Assembly: GCA_029210565.1 (NCBI GenBank)
Contig: JARGFQ010000001.1
Location: forward strand, 126,656 to 190,655
Length of the DNA stretch: 64,000 nt
Source of the DNA: Bacteroidales bacterium
GTDB lineage: Bacteria; Bacteroidota; Bacteroidia; Bacteroidales; VadinHA17
Direction of reading: 5' to 3'
Under the pieces are notes generated by a model, which made no database searches, was not told the origin of the DNA, and worked only from the letters and a program-made list of their open reading frames with translations. A program made the position numbers and the translations under genes. Shown here one piece after another: positions 45,425 through 54,625 of the stretch (its first letter is position 1; each line of letters starts with the position of its first letter).

Positions 45425-45820
45425 ATGGTAAAGAACAGTTTTACGGTCCTGATTGCTGATGATGATCCCGATTACCTGTTCCAGGTGGCCTTCTACCTCC
45501 GTAAGGCAGGGTATGAGGTTGTGGCGGTGGAGAGCCAGGCAGAGGCCGAACAGGTGATACAGAAGATGAAGCCTGACATAGCTGTCTTTGACCTCATGAT
45601 GGAGAGTGACGACAGCGGATTCATCCTCTGTTACAAGCTCAAGAGAAGATACCCCGATGTGCCTGTGATACTCGCTACGGCAGTAGCCCGGGAGACAGGA
45701 GTTACGTTCGGCCTGAGCAGTGAACAGGAGCATGAATGGATCAGGGCTGACCTCTATCTTGAAAAGGGAGTGAGACCGGAACAACTCGACCAGGAAATCA
45801 GAAAACTTCTCAAATTATAA
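45425..45820 (+). CDS. Stand-alone receiver domain protein
   Basis: A 131-residue receiver: acidic pair in LIADDDPDY, phosphorylatable Asp in IAVFDLMMES, Thr in ILATAVA and Lys in LYLEKGVRP. No output domain. The insertion RETGVTFGLSSEQEHEWIRA between strands 4 and 5 is long and typical of the receivers linked to sensory hydrogenases. It follows the hydrogenase-histidine kinase gene by 52 bases and precedes the hybrid kinase by two, so a phosphorelay among the three proteins is likely. Confidence 0.9.
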   Translation: MVKNSFTVLIADDDPDYLFQVAFYLRKAGYEVVAVESQAEAEQVIQKMKPDIAVFDLMMESDDSGFILCYKLKRRYPDVPVILATAVARETGVTFGLSSEQEHEWIRADLYLEKGVRPEQLDQEIRKLLKL

Positions 45821-45822
45821 TC

Positions 45823-46965
45823 ATGGCACAGCTAAAGGTACTTGTTGTTGATGATGAGGCCGGCATCAGGTCGGGAGTTGCCAGGATACTCAACAACTTC
45901 CATGTCACATACCCGTTCATGGATGAAGATTATACCTTTTCAATAACCGAAGCAGCAACAGGAGAGGAGGGGATAGAGATCATTGACCGCGACTTGCCTG
46001 ACATACTGCTACTCGACAATAAGCTGCCGGGAATACAGGGTGTGGAGGTACTCGAATATGTGAGGAAGAAAAACTTCGATATTGTTGTTGCAATGATAAC
46101 TTCATACGCCTCAATAGACGTGGCAGTCAGGGCTCATAACGACGGAGCCATTGACTTCATCCCCAAGCCGTTTACCCCGCAGGAGCTGAAGACATCTCTT
46201 GAGCAGATAACCAAACAGCTCTATCTGAGGAGGATAACAAATACGCTAAAAGTTGAGGGCAGGAAGGTGAGGTTTCAGTTTCTCTCGGTGCTGTCCCACG
46301 AACTGAAGGCCCCTCTGAATGCGATAGAAGGGTACCTCAGGATGATGCAGGAGAGACAGCTTGGCGACTCTCTTGATGACTATGCCTCCGCCGTGGAGAG
46401 ATCACTGCAGCGTATCGAGAGCATGCGCAACCTGATCATGGACCTGCTCGACTTTACCAAGGTCAGTTTCGAAAGACACCTTGAAAACATGCAGGAAATA
46501 AGTTTGAGCGACCTGGTCTCGATGGCAATCGTCACGGTGAGCCCTTACGCCATCCATAAGGATATCAGTTTTAATACCGACATAAGACACTGCGGGAAGA
46601 TATGGGCCGACTCGAACGATTTCGAGATAATTCTAAATAACCTCATTTCCAATGCGGTAAAATATAACCGGGTCGGAGGCTCCGTGACTGTCACCGTTGA
46701 CTGCAGCGAGGATGAGTTTACCGTCTCTGTCGCCGACACCGGGATCGGGCTGAATGCAGATGAGCGTGAGATGCTGTTTGAGGAGTTCTCGCGGATAAAG
46801 AATGAAAAGACACGCAATATCAGCGGCAGCGGCCTTGGACTCTCCATTGTCAGGAAGGTGGTTGAGCTGTACCACGGTGTTATCAAGGTGGAGAGCGAGC
46901 CTGACAGGGGCTCGGTGTTTACGGTGATTATTCCAAAGATGCAGGTAACTAATATTCAATCTTAG
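45823..46965 (+). CDS. Receiver-histidine kinase hybrid
   Basis: A 380-residue soluble protein. The N-terminal receiver (residues 1-130) has VVDDEAG, phosphorylatable Asp in ILLLDNKLPG and FIPKPFTP. HisKA follows with FLSVLSHELKAPLNAIEG (His near 162), then HATPase with NNLISNAVKYN, VADTGIGLN and GSGLGLSIV. It has receiver first and kinase second, the reverse of most hybrids, and no DNA-binding domain. It is one base before rex. It may receive phosphate from the hydrogenase kinase and pass the signal to a target outside this window. Confidence 0.9.
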   Translation: MAQLKVLVVDDEAGIRSGVARILNNFHVTYPFMDEDYTFSITEAATGEEGIEIIDRDLPDILLLDNKLPGIQGVEVLEYVRKKNFDIVVAMITSYASIDVAVRAHNDGAIDFIPKPFTPQELKTSLEQITKQLYLRRITNTLKVEGRKVRFQFLSVLSHELKAPLNAIEGYLRMMQERQLGDSLDDYASAVERSLQRIESMRNLIMDLLDFTKVSFERHLENMQEISLSDLVSMAIVTVSPYAIHKDISFNTDIRHCGKIWADSNDFEIILNNLISNAVKYNRVGGSVTVTVDCSEDEFTVSVADTGIGLNADEREMLFEEFSRIKNEKTRNISGSGLGLSIVRKVVELYHGVIKVESEPDRGSVFTVIIPKMQVTNIQS

Positions 46966-46966
46966 A

Positions 46967-47590
46967 ATGAAGACACTACCGGGAAAAACAGTTGAGCGGC
47001 TGAGTCAGTACAGGCGCATGCTGACAGCCACTCTTGAGAGTAACCGCAGCTATATCTTTTCCCATGAGCTGGCGGCTATGCTTCACATTACCGCCGTTCA
47101 GGTCAGGCGCGACCTGATGCTTATCGGCTACGGCAGCGTCATGCGCAAAGGCTATGACATAAGGGAGCTGATAAAAGCCATAGGTGTAATCATTGACCCG
47201 CCTGAAGGACTCAATGTGGCCATTATCGGTTTGGGTAATCTGGGCCGGGCAATAACAGGCTACTTTATGGGCAAGCGCACCAACATGAACGTCGTTGCCG
47301 CTTTCGATGTCGATCAGCAGAAGGTCGACAAGGTCATTGCCGGAGTGCGATGCTGGCATATTGATCAGTTCAGGAAGCTGAAGCCTGAACTTAATATCGC
47401 AATAGCCGTTCTTGCCATACCTACCGAACAGGCGGTAATGGTGACGGAGATGCTCGTCAGCAACGGCATCAGGGGGATAATGAACTTCACCACCAAGCCG
47501 CTGAATGTGCCTGACACTGTATATCTCGAGGAGTATGACATGATCACCTCGATAGAGAAGGTGGCATATTTCGTCAAGCAGAACCAATAG
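46967..47590 (+). CDS. rex: Redox-sensing transcriptional repressor Rex
   Basis: A 207-residue Rex protein. The N-terminal winged helix (residues 10-80) reads SHELAAMLHITAVQVRRDLM; the Rossmann domain starts VAIIGLGNLGRAI (residues 83-95) and continues to the C-terminal swapped helix with YFVKQNQ. Rex represses fermentation and hydrogenase genes when NADH is low and lets go as NADH rises. A near-consensus Rex site stands at the divergent promoter of this operon, 7.8 kb upstream, so Rex probably controls its own operon and the sensory arm. Confidence 0.95.
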   Translation: MKTLPGKTVERLSQYRRMLTATLESNRSYIFSHELAAMLHITAVQVRRDLMLIGYGSVMRKGYDIRELIKAIGVIIDPPEGLNVAIIGLGNLGRAITGYFMGKRTNMNVVAAFDVDQQKVDKVIAGVRCWHIDQFRKLKPELNIAIAVLAIPTEQAVMVTEMLVSNGIRGIMNFTTKPLNVPDTVYLEEYDMITSIEKVAYFVKQNQ

Positions 47591-47600
47591 GCTCAGGCTG

Positions 47601-48518
47601 ATGCGGATATTCAGAAGTTTTGAGGAGGCTGCCGTAATCAGATCGCCGGTAGTCACTACGGGTACATTTGACGGTGTGCATGTTGGTCACAAGACCATTA
47701 TCAGGAGGTTGAAGAAGCTGGCAGCAGAAAATGACGGTGAGAGTGTCCTTATCACTTTCCATCCCCATCCGCGGGTGGTGCTCTACCCCGAGACGGCCGG
47801 CAGGGGACTGAAGCTTATCTGTTCACAGGAGGAGAAGACGGAGATGCTTCGCAAGGCAGGACTGGATAATGTTATAATCATTGAGTTTACACGTGATTTT
47901 TCCCGGATTACCGGCGAGGAGTTTGTCAGGAAGATACTCTGCGGCATACTTGGGGCAAAAGTGATAGTGGTGGGCCACAATCACCATTTCGGATTCAACC
48001 AGGAGGGCGATTACAGCCAGCTCTGGAAATGGAGAGAAAAGTACGGTTTTGAGGCGGAGGAGATACCCATGCAGGAGGTGCAGAACGAGACTGTCAGCTC
48101 AACACGCATACGGCAGGCCCTATCAGAGGGCTATATACAGAGGGCCAACGCCTACCTTGATCACCTGTACCTGATTATCGGTACGGTGGTAAAGGATGAT
48201 CCGGGAACAGGTACAGAGACTGGAGTGCCACTTATAACCATTCCCGTCACTGACCCGAACAAACTTGTGCCTCCACCGGGACTCTATGCAGTATCATGCG
48301 CTGCAGATACTTACTTTTCCAGAGGCATGGTTTATATAGCCGGGAATGGACCCCTGATGCCCCGGGTACACATTCATCTCGAGAATTATGAAGATGACCT
48401 CCCCGGAAAACGCATGACCCTCTTCTTTCACAAGAGGCTGACAGCATCAATAACCGGGAAGGAGGTTGGCAGATCACTCTCCGACGGTGTCAGGGAGATG
48501 AAGGAGCTCATCTTCTGA
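47601..48518 (+). CDS. ribF: RibF-like FAD synthetase with divergent riboflavin-kinase domain
   Basis: A 305-residue protein of RibF length. The N-terminal FAD synthetase part is convincing: TTGTFDGVHVGHKTII (residues 18-33), VVGHNHHFGF and VSSTRIRQAL. In the C-terminal half, the riboflavin-kinase landmark (G-K/R-x-IGFPTAN) is missing, replaced by GVPLITIPVTDPNKLVPPPG; only a weak ENYEDDLPGKRMTLFF end remains. It may only adenylylate FMN. It is the last gene of the hyd operon, 10 bases after rex, so flavin supply to HydB could be its role. Another RibF for general use presumably exists elsewhere. Confidence 0.75.
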   Translation: MRIFRSFEEAAVIRSPVVTTGTFDGVHVGHKTIIRRLKKLAAENDGESVLITFHPHPRVVLYPETAGRGLKLICSQEEKTEMLRKAGLDNVIIIEFTRDFSRITGEEFVRKILCGILGAKVIVVGHNHHFGFNQEGDYSQLWKWREKYGFEAEEIPMQEVQNETVSSTRIRQALSEGYIQRANAYLDHLYLIIGTVVKDDPGTGTETGVPLITIPVTDPNKLVPPPGLYAVSCAADTYFSRGMVYIAGNGPLMPRVHIHLENYEDDLPGKRMTLFFHKRLTASITGKEVGRSLSDGVREMKELIF

Positions 48519-48625
48519 CAGTGGCAGACAGGAGTGGTCGGAAAGGGCACAAGATGACGGTACATGGAAGCCCGGGGTAATCAGTCTCCGACCCTGGCAG
48601 AGACCGGAATGGCGCCGGGAATGCG

Positions 48626-48633
48626 TATCTTTG
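48626..48633 (+). promoter_or_regulatory. -10 box upstream of hydG
   Basis: TATCTTTG matches TANNTTTG, 37 bases before the hydG start. No clear -33 TTTG lies 19-21 bases upstream, so this is a partial promoter. The intergenic gap 48519-48670 has no strong hairpin, so read-through from the upstream operon is also possible. Confidence 0.4.
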
Positions 48634-48670
48634 TATGATTTATTTATTACATTAATCAATTTGACAGTAG

Positions 48671-50092
48671 ATGAAATTCAATCCGGAAAAACTTAGTATA
48701 CCAGACCGCCGCATGGAGCCTTTTATTGACCCGAAAGAGATATGGTCAATTCTTGAGAGCTCAAAGGCAGATAAGATAAGGGTGAGAGAACTGATAGCCA
48801 AGTCGCTCTCCAGGGAGCGTCTCACCATGGCAGAGACTGCCGTCCTTCTTAATGCCGAGGGGGAACTGGTTGACGAGATCAAGGCTGGCGCACGTGAGCT
48901 CAAGAAAAAGGTTTACGGTAACAGGATTGTGCTCTTCGCTCCCCTCTATATCGGCAACAAGTGTACCAACAACTGCCAGTACTGCGGTTTCAGGGTCACA
49001 AACACCGAGGCACGTCGCAAAACCCTTACCGATGAGGAGATCAGTGATGAGGTGGAGGCCCTCGAGGATAACGGACAGAAGAGACTTATACTGGTATACG
49101 GCGAGCATCCCGAATACGACTCTGAATATATTGCCCATACCGTCAGACTGGTCTATGGCATCAGGAAGGATAGAGGAGAGATACGCAGGGTCAACATCAA
49201 TGCTGCGCCTCTCGACATAGACGGGTTCCGGACGGTGGGCAGGGCAGGCATAGGTACCTACCAGATATTCCAGGAGACATATCATCCGGAGGCTTATTCA
49301 TGGTATCACCTGGGTGGAAAGAAAAAGGACTACAACTGGCGACTGACAGCACTTGACAGGGCACAGGAGGCCGGTATCGACGACGTGGGCATCGGGGCTC
49401 TGTTCGGCCTCTACGACTGGAGGTTCGAGGTGATGGGTCTGGTAAGGCATACCAACCACCTGGAGGCATGCTATAACGTGGGGCCGCACACCATCTCCTT
49501 CCCGAGGATCAAGGATGCCTCGGCGCTCAACATCAACCCGAAATATTATGTTAATGACGATAACTTCAAGAAGCTGATAGCCATTCTTCGCCTGGCGGTG
49601 CCCTACACGGGACTGATCCTCACCGCCCGCGAGTCGCCTGATGTAAGGCATGAGGCAATGGCTTTCGGGGTATCACAGATAGACGGCGGCACGAAACTGG
49701 AGCTCGGAGGTTATTCTGCATCAAAGAATGCCGTGCAGAACCTCAACCGCGAACAGTTTAAGATCAATGATGAGAGATCACTCGCCAACGTGATAGACGA
49801 ACTCATTGACAATGATTACATTCCCTCTTTCTGCACGGCCTGCTACCGCCTCGGCCGCACCGGCGAACACTTCATGGAGTTCTCTGTGCCGGGCTTCATC
49901 AAGCGCTATTGCACACCCAACGCAATACTGACGCTGTCAGAGTATATTGTCGACTATGCCTCCCCCGAACTTGCGGAGAAGGGATGGAAGGCCATTGAAA
50001 AGAACATGGTCGACCTCGACGAGGGGATGAAGCAAAGCATAAGGAAAAAGATTGAGCGTATCAGAAACGGGGAGAGAGACCTTTATTACTAA
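48671..50092 (+). CDS. hydG: [FeFe]-hydrogenase maturase HydG (tyrosine lyase)
   Basis: A 473-residue radical SAM enzyme that splits tyrosine to make the CO and CN ligands of the H-cluster. The SAM cluster site is C98, C102 and C105 (CTNNCQYC). The C-terminal site that binds the auxiliary cluster with its extra iron is complete: CTAC followed after 22 residues by Cys (CX2CX22C) in residues about 397-423. A full HydG therefore argues that real diiron cofactors are made in this cell. The next gene, a doubled TM1266-type regulator, starts 11 bases later. Confidence 0.96.
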   Translation: MKFNPEKLSIPDRRMEPFIDPKEIWSILESSKADKIRVRELIAKSLSRERLTMAETAVLLNAEGELVDEIKAGARELKKKVYGNRIVLFAPLYIGNKCTNNCQYCGFRVTNTEARRKTLTDEEISDEVEALEDNGQKRLILVYGEHPEYDSEYIAHTVRLVYGIRKDRGEIRRVNINAAPLDIDGFRTVGRAGIGTYQIFQETYHPEAYSWYHLGGKKKDYNWRLTALDRAQEAGIDDVGIGALFGLYDWRFEVMGLVRHTNHLEACYNVGPHTISFPRIKDASALNINPKYYVNDDNFKKLIAILRLAVPYTGLILTARESPDVRHEAMAFGVSQIDGGTKLELGGYSASKNAVQNLNREQFKINDERSLANVIDELIDNDYIPSFCTACYRLGRTGEHFMEFSVPGFIKRYCTPNAILTLSEYIVDYASPELAEKGWKAIEKNMVDLDEGMKQSIRKKIERIRNGERDLYY

Positions 50093-50103
50093 TAATATCC
50101 ATC

Positions 50104-50628
50104 ATGGTCAGAGTTACAGGTATTAAGATCACAGACAGGATCAAGGAGGCAGGGCTGGTCCAGAAAGCCCTCTCCGATTATGGCAGGGTCATCAGCACCC
50201 GGCTCGGATTTCATGAGCTTAGTGAGGAGCTGTGCAGCCGCGAAGGATTTATGGTCATTCATCTTGCCGGGATGCAGGACGATTGTGACGAGCTGTCAGT
50301 AAGGCTCAAAAAGATCGAGGGGATCTTTGTGCAGGATATGGCATTCTCTCAGGGACTCTCGGATGCACCTGCCGACTATGCAGGCACAACACTCCTCGGG
50401 ATATTGGTCCCGCGCCGCGATGAGCTGGGCATCCAGGTCCAGGAGATACTGACCACCTACGGCTGTGTCATCAGGACCAGGCTTGGCGTTAACGAGATAT
50501 ATTTCGGCGAGCCCGCAGGTCTTATCCTCCTGGAACTGTCAGGAGATGCCGGTCAGTTTATCTCACTGGAGAAGGCTCTCAGGGAGATAGATGATATAGC
50601 TATTGGCCGTATCTGCTTTCCTGCCTGA
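50104..50628 (+). CDS. Tandem duplicated TM1266-type iron-only hydrogenase system regulator
   Basis: A 174-residue protein made of two similar ferredoxin-like/ACT-like halves, about residues 1-82 and 91-174. Each half runs strand, helix, GRVI or GCVI, TRLG, then MVIHLAG or LILLELSGD, and ends IEGIFVQDMAF or IDDIAIGRICF. Family members (TM1266-type) are about 80 residues and are usually encoded beside hydrogenase maturases, with unproven regulatory role. Here a fused dimer is encoded 11 bases after hydG. The final 29 bases overlap the convergent M14 peptidase gene. Confidence 0.8.
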   Translation: MVRVTGIKITDRIKEAGLVQKALSDYGRVISTRLGFHELSEELCSREGFMVIHLAGMQDDCDELSVRLKKIEGIFVQDMAFSQGLSDAPADYAGTTLLGILVPRRDELGIQVQEILTTYGCVIRTRLGVNEIYFGEPAGLILLELSGDAGQFISLEKALREIDDIAIGRICFPA

Positions 50629-53170
50629 GTGTCTGTCCGAAGAAAATAGCATTGGCAAAGATTTTTGCCGTCCCGAACCATATTGCCCTGAAGTTGGTGT
50701 CATCATATATCGAGATCACCCTGCCGGGACCGGAATGGACAGCAGCAAACAGGGAGTTACCTATCCTTTCATTATTCTCTTTGGTGCAGTAACCGCTTAA
50801 AAACGGTGATTCAATGTATCTTACCGGGTTATTGGAGGCGGTACCTGTCTCTTTAACAGCCGTGGAGCTTCTCTTGAATACCGGCAGAAGATCTTTTTCG
50901 TAACCGTAGCAGAGCGGGTGGGTCAGGTCAAGTTTTGTCATGAATATTGATCCGGGTATCATATTCACTGCCCGCGAGAGAGAGCGGTCGGCATATCTTG
51001 TCGCTACCCCTACGGGAAGCCCGGCATTCTCAACATAACTGATCTCTGCGAAACCGTTGGCGGCTATCCACCTGTTACCGTTCTTGTAGGCTATCAGTGT
51101 TCCTCCTGCACGGTTCCACTCCTTTAACCTGTCAACGGCTGCCTGCGATATTGGAGGGTTGCCGGCAACGATGATCACGTTATACCTTGAGAGTGAGGCG
51201 GAGGCCAGTCTGGAGGAAGGCATCAGGGTAACCTGCATCCCGTAACGGACATCAAGCAGGTGCCATATCTCGCCGGCGTCGCCTGAAGATATCCCCTCAT
51301 CGGTGAGCAGCAGCACTGATGGCATCTCCAGTGCGACGAACTCATTGCTTCCAAGATCAATACCCGAGGATGTCATTCCTGTTGCCGCGCCGTGCACCGT
51401 CAGGCCGCACTCGCCGGCAACCCTGTGCATGATCTCTGCCGTCTCGTCGGCAGTGGCGTTCTTCTGTACCGAGTGTACCATGATGCTGCCGTATCCGAAT
51501 TGCATGTTCCGGCCCTCTTCCGTCAGGGTAAAGGGACTTGCAGAAACCCGTGCCGTGAGACCTTCTTTCTGGAGCATGTAGAGAGCCTTGGGGGCAAAAA
51601 AGTCATTCCATTCAAAAAGCCAAGCATAGGGTTTGCCAGCTCCCGTGAGCTTTCCCTCAGCTACAGGAGGTGCCGTCACCTGCTCTCCGGCCATGCCGGA
51701 AGCCTCGCTGCCTGTAAGGGTGCTGTAACTGATATTGAAGGCCATCGGCATTAACCATGTGGATATATCATAAAAAACAGTATCGGTAAACTTTGAAATA
51801 GGTTCGAAGAGACTCCTGACGAAACGGTAATCCTTTTGCTTCACAGGCACATAGTAACTATCAGCAGCAGTATAGGTCACACCGCTCTTTGTAAGTGTGC
51901 GTCCGCAACTGTACACCTCGATATGGTGTCTCAGCAGGTTCTCGATGAACTTGCTGCCAGCCCCCCTGTCGCTTCCAATGCTGAAGAGGTATCCCTTAAC
52001 CGGGGAGGCCTCTGCCTCACGCATGGCCGAAAGATAGAAGTCGCTCTGCATGTTGAGGAGCTTCTCCCTCATCTCAATCCCCGCTTCGATGGTTGAAAGG
52101 GTGACGGTGAACTGGTTCCTGATGGCAAAGGGAAATGAGAGCAGGCCGTCAGGAACCTCGCGCAGATGTCCTTTTACTCCTGCCTGCTCAAAGAGGATGC
52201 CTATTGATCCGTGAATATCGGGATAGGATGATCCCTTGCCGAGATAGAAGTCGTCAAAACTCTCTTCCGTATAATAGAGACTTCCCATTTTATCCAGGAA
52301 CCTGGAGTGATATTTGCCTATCTCAGCCGTGAGCTCCTGATTGTCAGCAGGCACCAGCGGGTTGTTCCTCGACTGTACCCCGGGCTGAAAGAAGAAGGTG
52401 GAGTTAGCGCCCATCTCGTGATGGTCAGTATTGATATTTGGCATCCAGCGGAAGAAGGCTGCAACCCTTCCTACCGTCTCGGGGTGCTGGAGCATGATGT
52501 AATCGCGGTTGAGGTCAAACCAGTAATGGTTGGTCCTTCCGCCCGGCCAGGCTTCACTGAATTCACGGCTGGCAGGATCGGTGGTCAGCGTCATCCCCCG
52601 GTTCATATTGACCCAGGTGGAGTGGCGCTGCAGTCCGTCAGGATTGAGGCAGGGGTCAATGAGAATGACTGCGTTGCTGAGTATCTTTTCTATCTCCGGG
52701 CCCTCTCCGGCAACCAGGTAGTATGCTGTCAGCAGCGAGGCATTCTGGGCGCTCGACTCATTGCCGTGGACACCGTAACCCAACTTGATGACAACGGGCA
52801 TGTTGCTCACATCAACAGATTTTGCAACTGACGGGTCGGAGAGCCTGAGATGATCTGTCCTGATCTGCTCAAGCCGGCTCATGTTCTCCTCAGAGGTGAC
52901 GATCAGCTGTCCGAGCTCCCTTCCTTCCCAGCTGTTGCCGTACTTCTCCCACACTGCTTTTTCGGAGAGGCCGTCGAGGAGCTTCATGTAACCCAGCAGC
53001 CTGTCGTGAGTGACGTGCCATTCACCCGGCTGATGACCGATAATGGATGCAGGTGTTGGTATTGATATACTGTAGCTTACGGCTGAGGGGAGAAAGTAGG
53101 AGAGGTCCGCCTGGCCGCTTACCGTCTGTGATGCCAGAAGGATCAGGAATGAAAGCAGGCTTCTTTTCAT
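50600..53170 (-). CDS. M14-family zinc carboxypeptidase, secreted
   Basis: An 856-residue protein with signal peptide (residues 1-19, ending VSGQ). The N-terminal 400 residues are an M14 carboxypeptidase domain: the zinc pair is in YGVHGNESSAQN (HXXE), with LIDPCLNPDGLQR, the later zinc His in MPNINTDHHEMG and a glutamate in LSTIEAGIEM. The C-terminal 430 residues contain a class I glutaminase-like/NEW1-like fold (NVIIVAGNPPISQAAVDRL) of unknown role. It lies 74 bases after HydE on the same strand and overlaps the 3' end of the TM1266-like gene by 29 bases. Confidence 0.9.
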   Translation of the reverse strand: MKRSLLSFLILLASQTVSGQADLSYFLPSAVSYSISIPTPASIIGHQPGEWHVTHDRLLGYMKLLDGLSEKAVWEKYGNSWEGRELGQLIVTSEENMSRLEQIRTDHLRLSDPSVAKSVDVSNMPVVIKLGYGVHGNESSAQNASLLTAYYLVAGEGPEIEKILSNAVILIDPCLNPDGLQRHSTWVNMNRGMTLTTDPASREFSEAWPGGRTNHYWFDLNRDYIMLQHPETVGRVAAFFRWMPNINTDHHEMGANSTFFFQPGVQSRNNPLVPADNQELTAEIGKYHSRFLDKMGSLYYTEESFDDFYLGKGSSYPDIHGSIGILFEQAGVKGHLREVPDGLLSFPFAIRNQFTVTLSTIEAGIEMREKLLNMQSDFYLSAMREAEASPVKGYLFSIGSDRGAGSKFIENLLRHHIEVYSCGRTLTKSGVTYTAADSYYVPVKQKDYRFVRSLFEPISKFTDTVFYDISTWLMPMAFNISYSTLTGSEASGMAGEQVTAPPVAEGKLTGAGKPYAWLFEWNDFFAPKALYMLQKEGLTARVSASPFTLTEEGRNMQFGYGSIMVHSVQKNATADETAEIMHRVAGECGLTVHGAATGMTSSGIDLGSNEFVALEMPSVLLLTDEGISSGDAGEIWHLLDVRYGMQVTLMPSSRLASASLSRYNVIIVAGNPPISQAAVDRLKEWNRAGGTLIAYKNGNRWIAANGFAEISYVENAGLPVGVATRYADRSLSRAVNMIPGSIFMTKLDLTHPLCYGYEKDLLPVFKRSSTAVKETGTASNNPVRYIESPFLSGYCTKENNERIGNSLFAAVHSGPGRVISIYDDTNFRAIWFGTAKIFANAIFFGQTLRQESRYGQ

Positions 53171-53244
53171 CTGATCAGTTTTAGATGCGCAATTTCGTAA
53201 AAATAGGGTTCCGTTACTACATCCGGAATTTGTTGTGCAGCATA

Positions 53245-54420
53245 TTAAGCTTTGGCCACACGGTTGCTGTAATGGGGAGTGTCACCCCAAACGCCCAGGC
53301 ATACCGTTGTGCCGGGTATCATTCCCAGGTCCAGCCCGCTGATGTTTTCACCGTTTATTTCACGATATCCCGGTTTGCCCTCGTAGATGAGGTATCCCTC
53401 CCTGTACTTGGCAGGTGAAAGATTGGGCATCACTACGTTTGCACCGCAGGCTATCGCCTTCTCGCGTCCTGCCCTGTCGACGGTCTGCATGGCCGTGGAA
53501 GCAACGATATTGATATCCTTCATGATGATGCGCACTACCGCTATCATCCTGAGGGTCATGTTGAAACGCTCCCTGAGGAACAGGTTGTCAGTGCCCCTGC
53601 TGCCCAGCGGAGTGGCAGAGTGCTCGATGAACGGTCCCATGCCGCACATGTCTATATTAAAATCGCGCATGAAGATGACATCATCAGCCAGATGGCTCAT
53701 AGTCTGATAGGGCAGGCCCACCATCACCCCCGTGCCTGTCTGGTAACCCTCTTCCTGTATGATCTTAAGACATTCGAGTCTCCGATGATACCTGTGCATC
53801 TGATCGTCAGGATGAATTTTGCGGTAGAGTGCCTCGCTGGAGGCCTCGATGCGGAACAGGTAGCGGTGGGCCCCTGCCTCAAACCAGCGATGGTATGTCT
53901 CCCTGCTCTGCTCACCCTGGGAGAGGGTGATTCCCAGTCTTCCTCCGGTGAGACTGACGATCTCCCTGACCAGCTCTTCTACGTTATCAATGAATGCCGT
54001 CGATGTGTTCTCCCCCGACTGGATGGCTATCGAACCCAGGTTGAGACGGTAGGCGGTCATCGCTGCCTCAAGTACCTCATCTTTTGAAAGGGTGTATCTC
54101 GCAACAGTGTGGTTGTCACGCCTGACGCCGCAGTAAAGACAGTTTTTACCACACATGTTGGAATACTCGATAAGGCCTCTCAGATAGACGTTGTTGCCGA
54201 GATACCTGTCTGTTACCGAGGCGGCCTTACGGAAGAGCAGCGGAGCTTCTTCCTCACTGCACTGCAACATGGCGAGAATGTCAGACCGGTCATGGTCTCT
54301 CTTTTCGAGTATGTTTGCTATTCCGGAGGTCACGGGTAGAGTTTGCCTTGCAACATTAACAATATTATGCAGGCAAGGTTCATCATCCTGTCGAATTCTT
54401 TTCACAATCTTTCGATGCAA
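53245..54420 (-). CDS. hydE: [FeFe]-hydrogenase maturase HydE
   Basis: A radical SAM protein of up to 391 residues that builds the azadithiolate-type bridge precursor of the H-cluster. The SAM site is C90, C94, C97 (MCGKNCLYCG); other HydE features are GSIAIQSGENTS, GITLSQGEQS, RIEASSEALYRKIHP and GTGVMVGLPYQT. The longest reading starts at a TTG (54420); a GTG corresponding to residue 30 would give 362 residues, closer to the usual size. HydF, the third maturase, is not in the window. The start region lies beside a 25-bp tandem repeat array. Confidence 0.93.
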   Translation of the reverse strand: MHRKIVKRIRQDDEPCLHNIVNVARQTLPVTSGIANILEKRDHDRSDILAMLQCSEEEAPLLFRKAASVTDRYLGNNVYLRGLIEYSNMCGKNCLYCGVRRDNHTVARYTLSKDEVLEAAMTAYRLNLGSIAIQSGENTSTAFIDNVEELVREIVSLTGGRLGITLSQGEQSRETYHRWFEAGAHRYLFRIEASSEALYRKIHPDDQMHRYHRRLECLKIIQEEGYQTGTGVMVGLPYQTMSHLADDVIFMRDFNIDMCGMGPFIEHSATPLGSRGTDNLFLRERFNMTLRMIAVVRIIMKDINIVASTAMQTVDRAGREKAIACGANVVMPNLSPAKYREGYLIYEGKPGYREINGENISGLDLGMIPGTTVCLGVWGDTPHYSNRVAKA

Positions 54421-54426
54421 ATATCG

Positions 54427-54625
54427 TCAGAATTCCTGTATCAGTAATCGGAGGAATCCTCTGCCGGAATTATTGGCAGATCCTTCTGCTGCAACTATTT
54501 TCATAATCCTCTGCCGGAAGCAGTGTCAGAATCTTCTGCCGCAAGTGCCGTCAGAACCCTCTGCCGGGATTACAGGCAGGACTTTCCACAGCAACTGTTA
54601 TCAGAATCCTCTGCCGAACATCTGC
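54427..54625. repeat. Degenerate 25-bp tandem repeat array, about 8 copies
   Basis: Copies of TCAGAATCCTCTGCCGGAAT recur with their TCCT-like core near 54433, 54457, 54481, 54507, 54532, 54557, 54584 and 54607, a regular step of 24-26 bases (average 25). It fills the gap between the hydE start and the C69 dipeptidase gene. The last copy includes the stop codon and the final Phe-Gly-Arg-Gly-Phe codons of that gene. No spacers, so it is not CRISPR. Confidence 0.75.

Noticed and set aside
54427..54625. CRISPR array
   Set aside because: Units are contiguous with no unique spacers and degenerate; no cas genes nearby.
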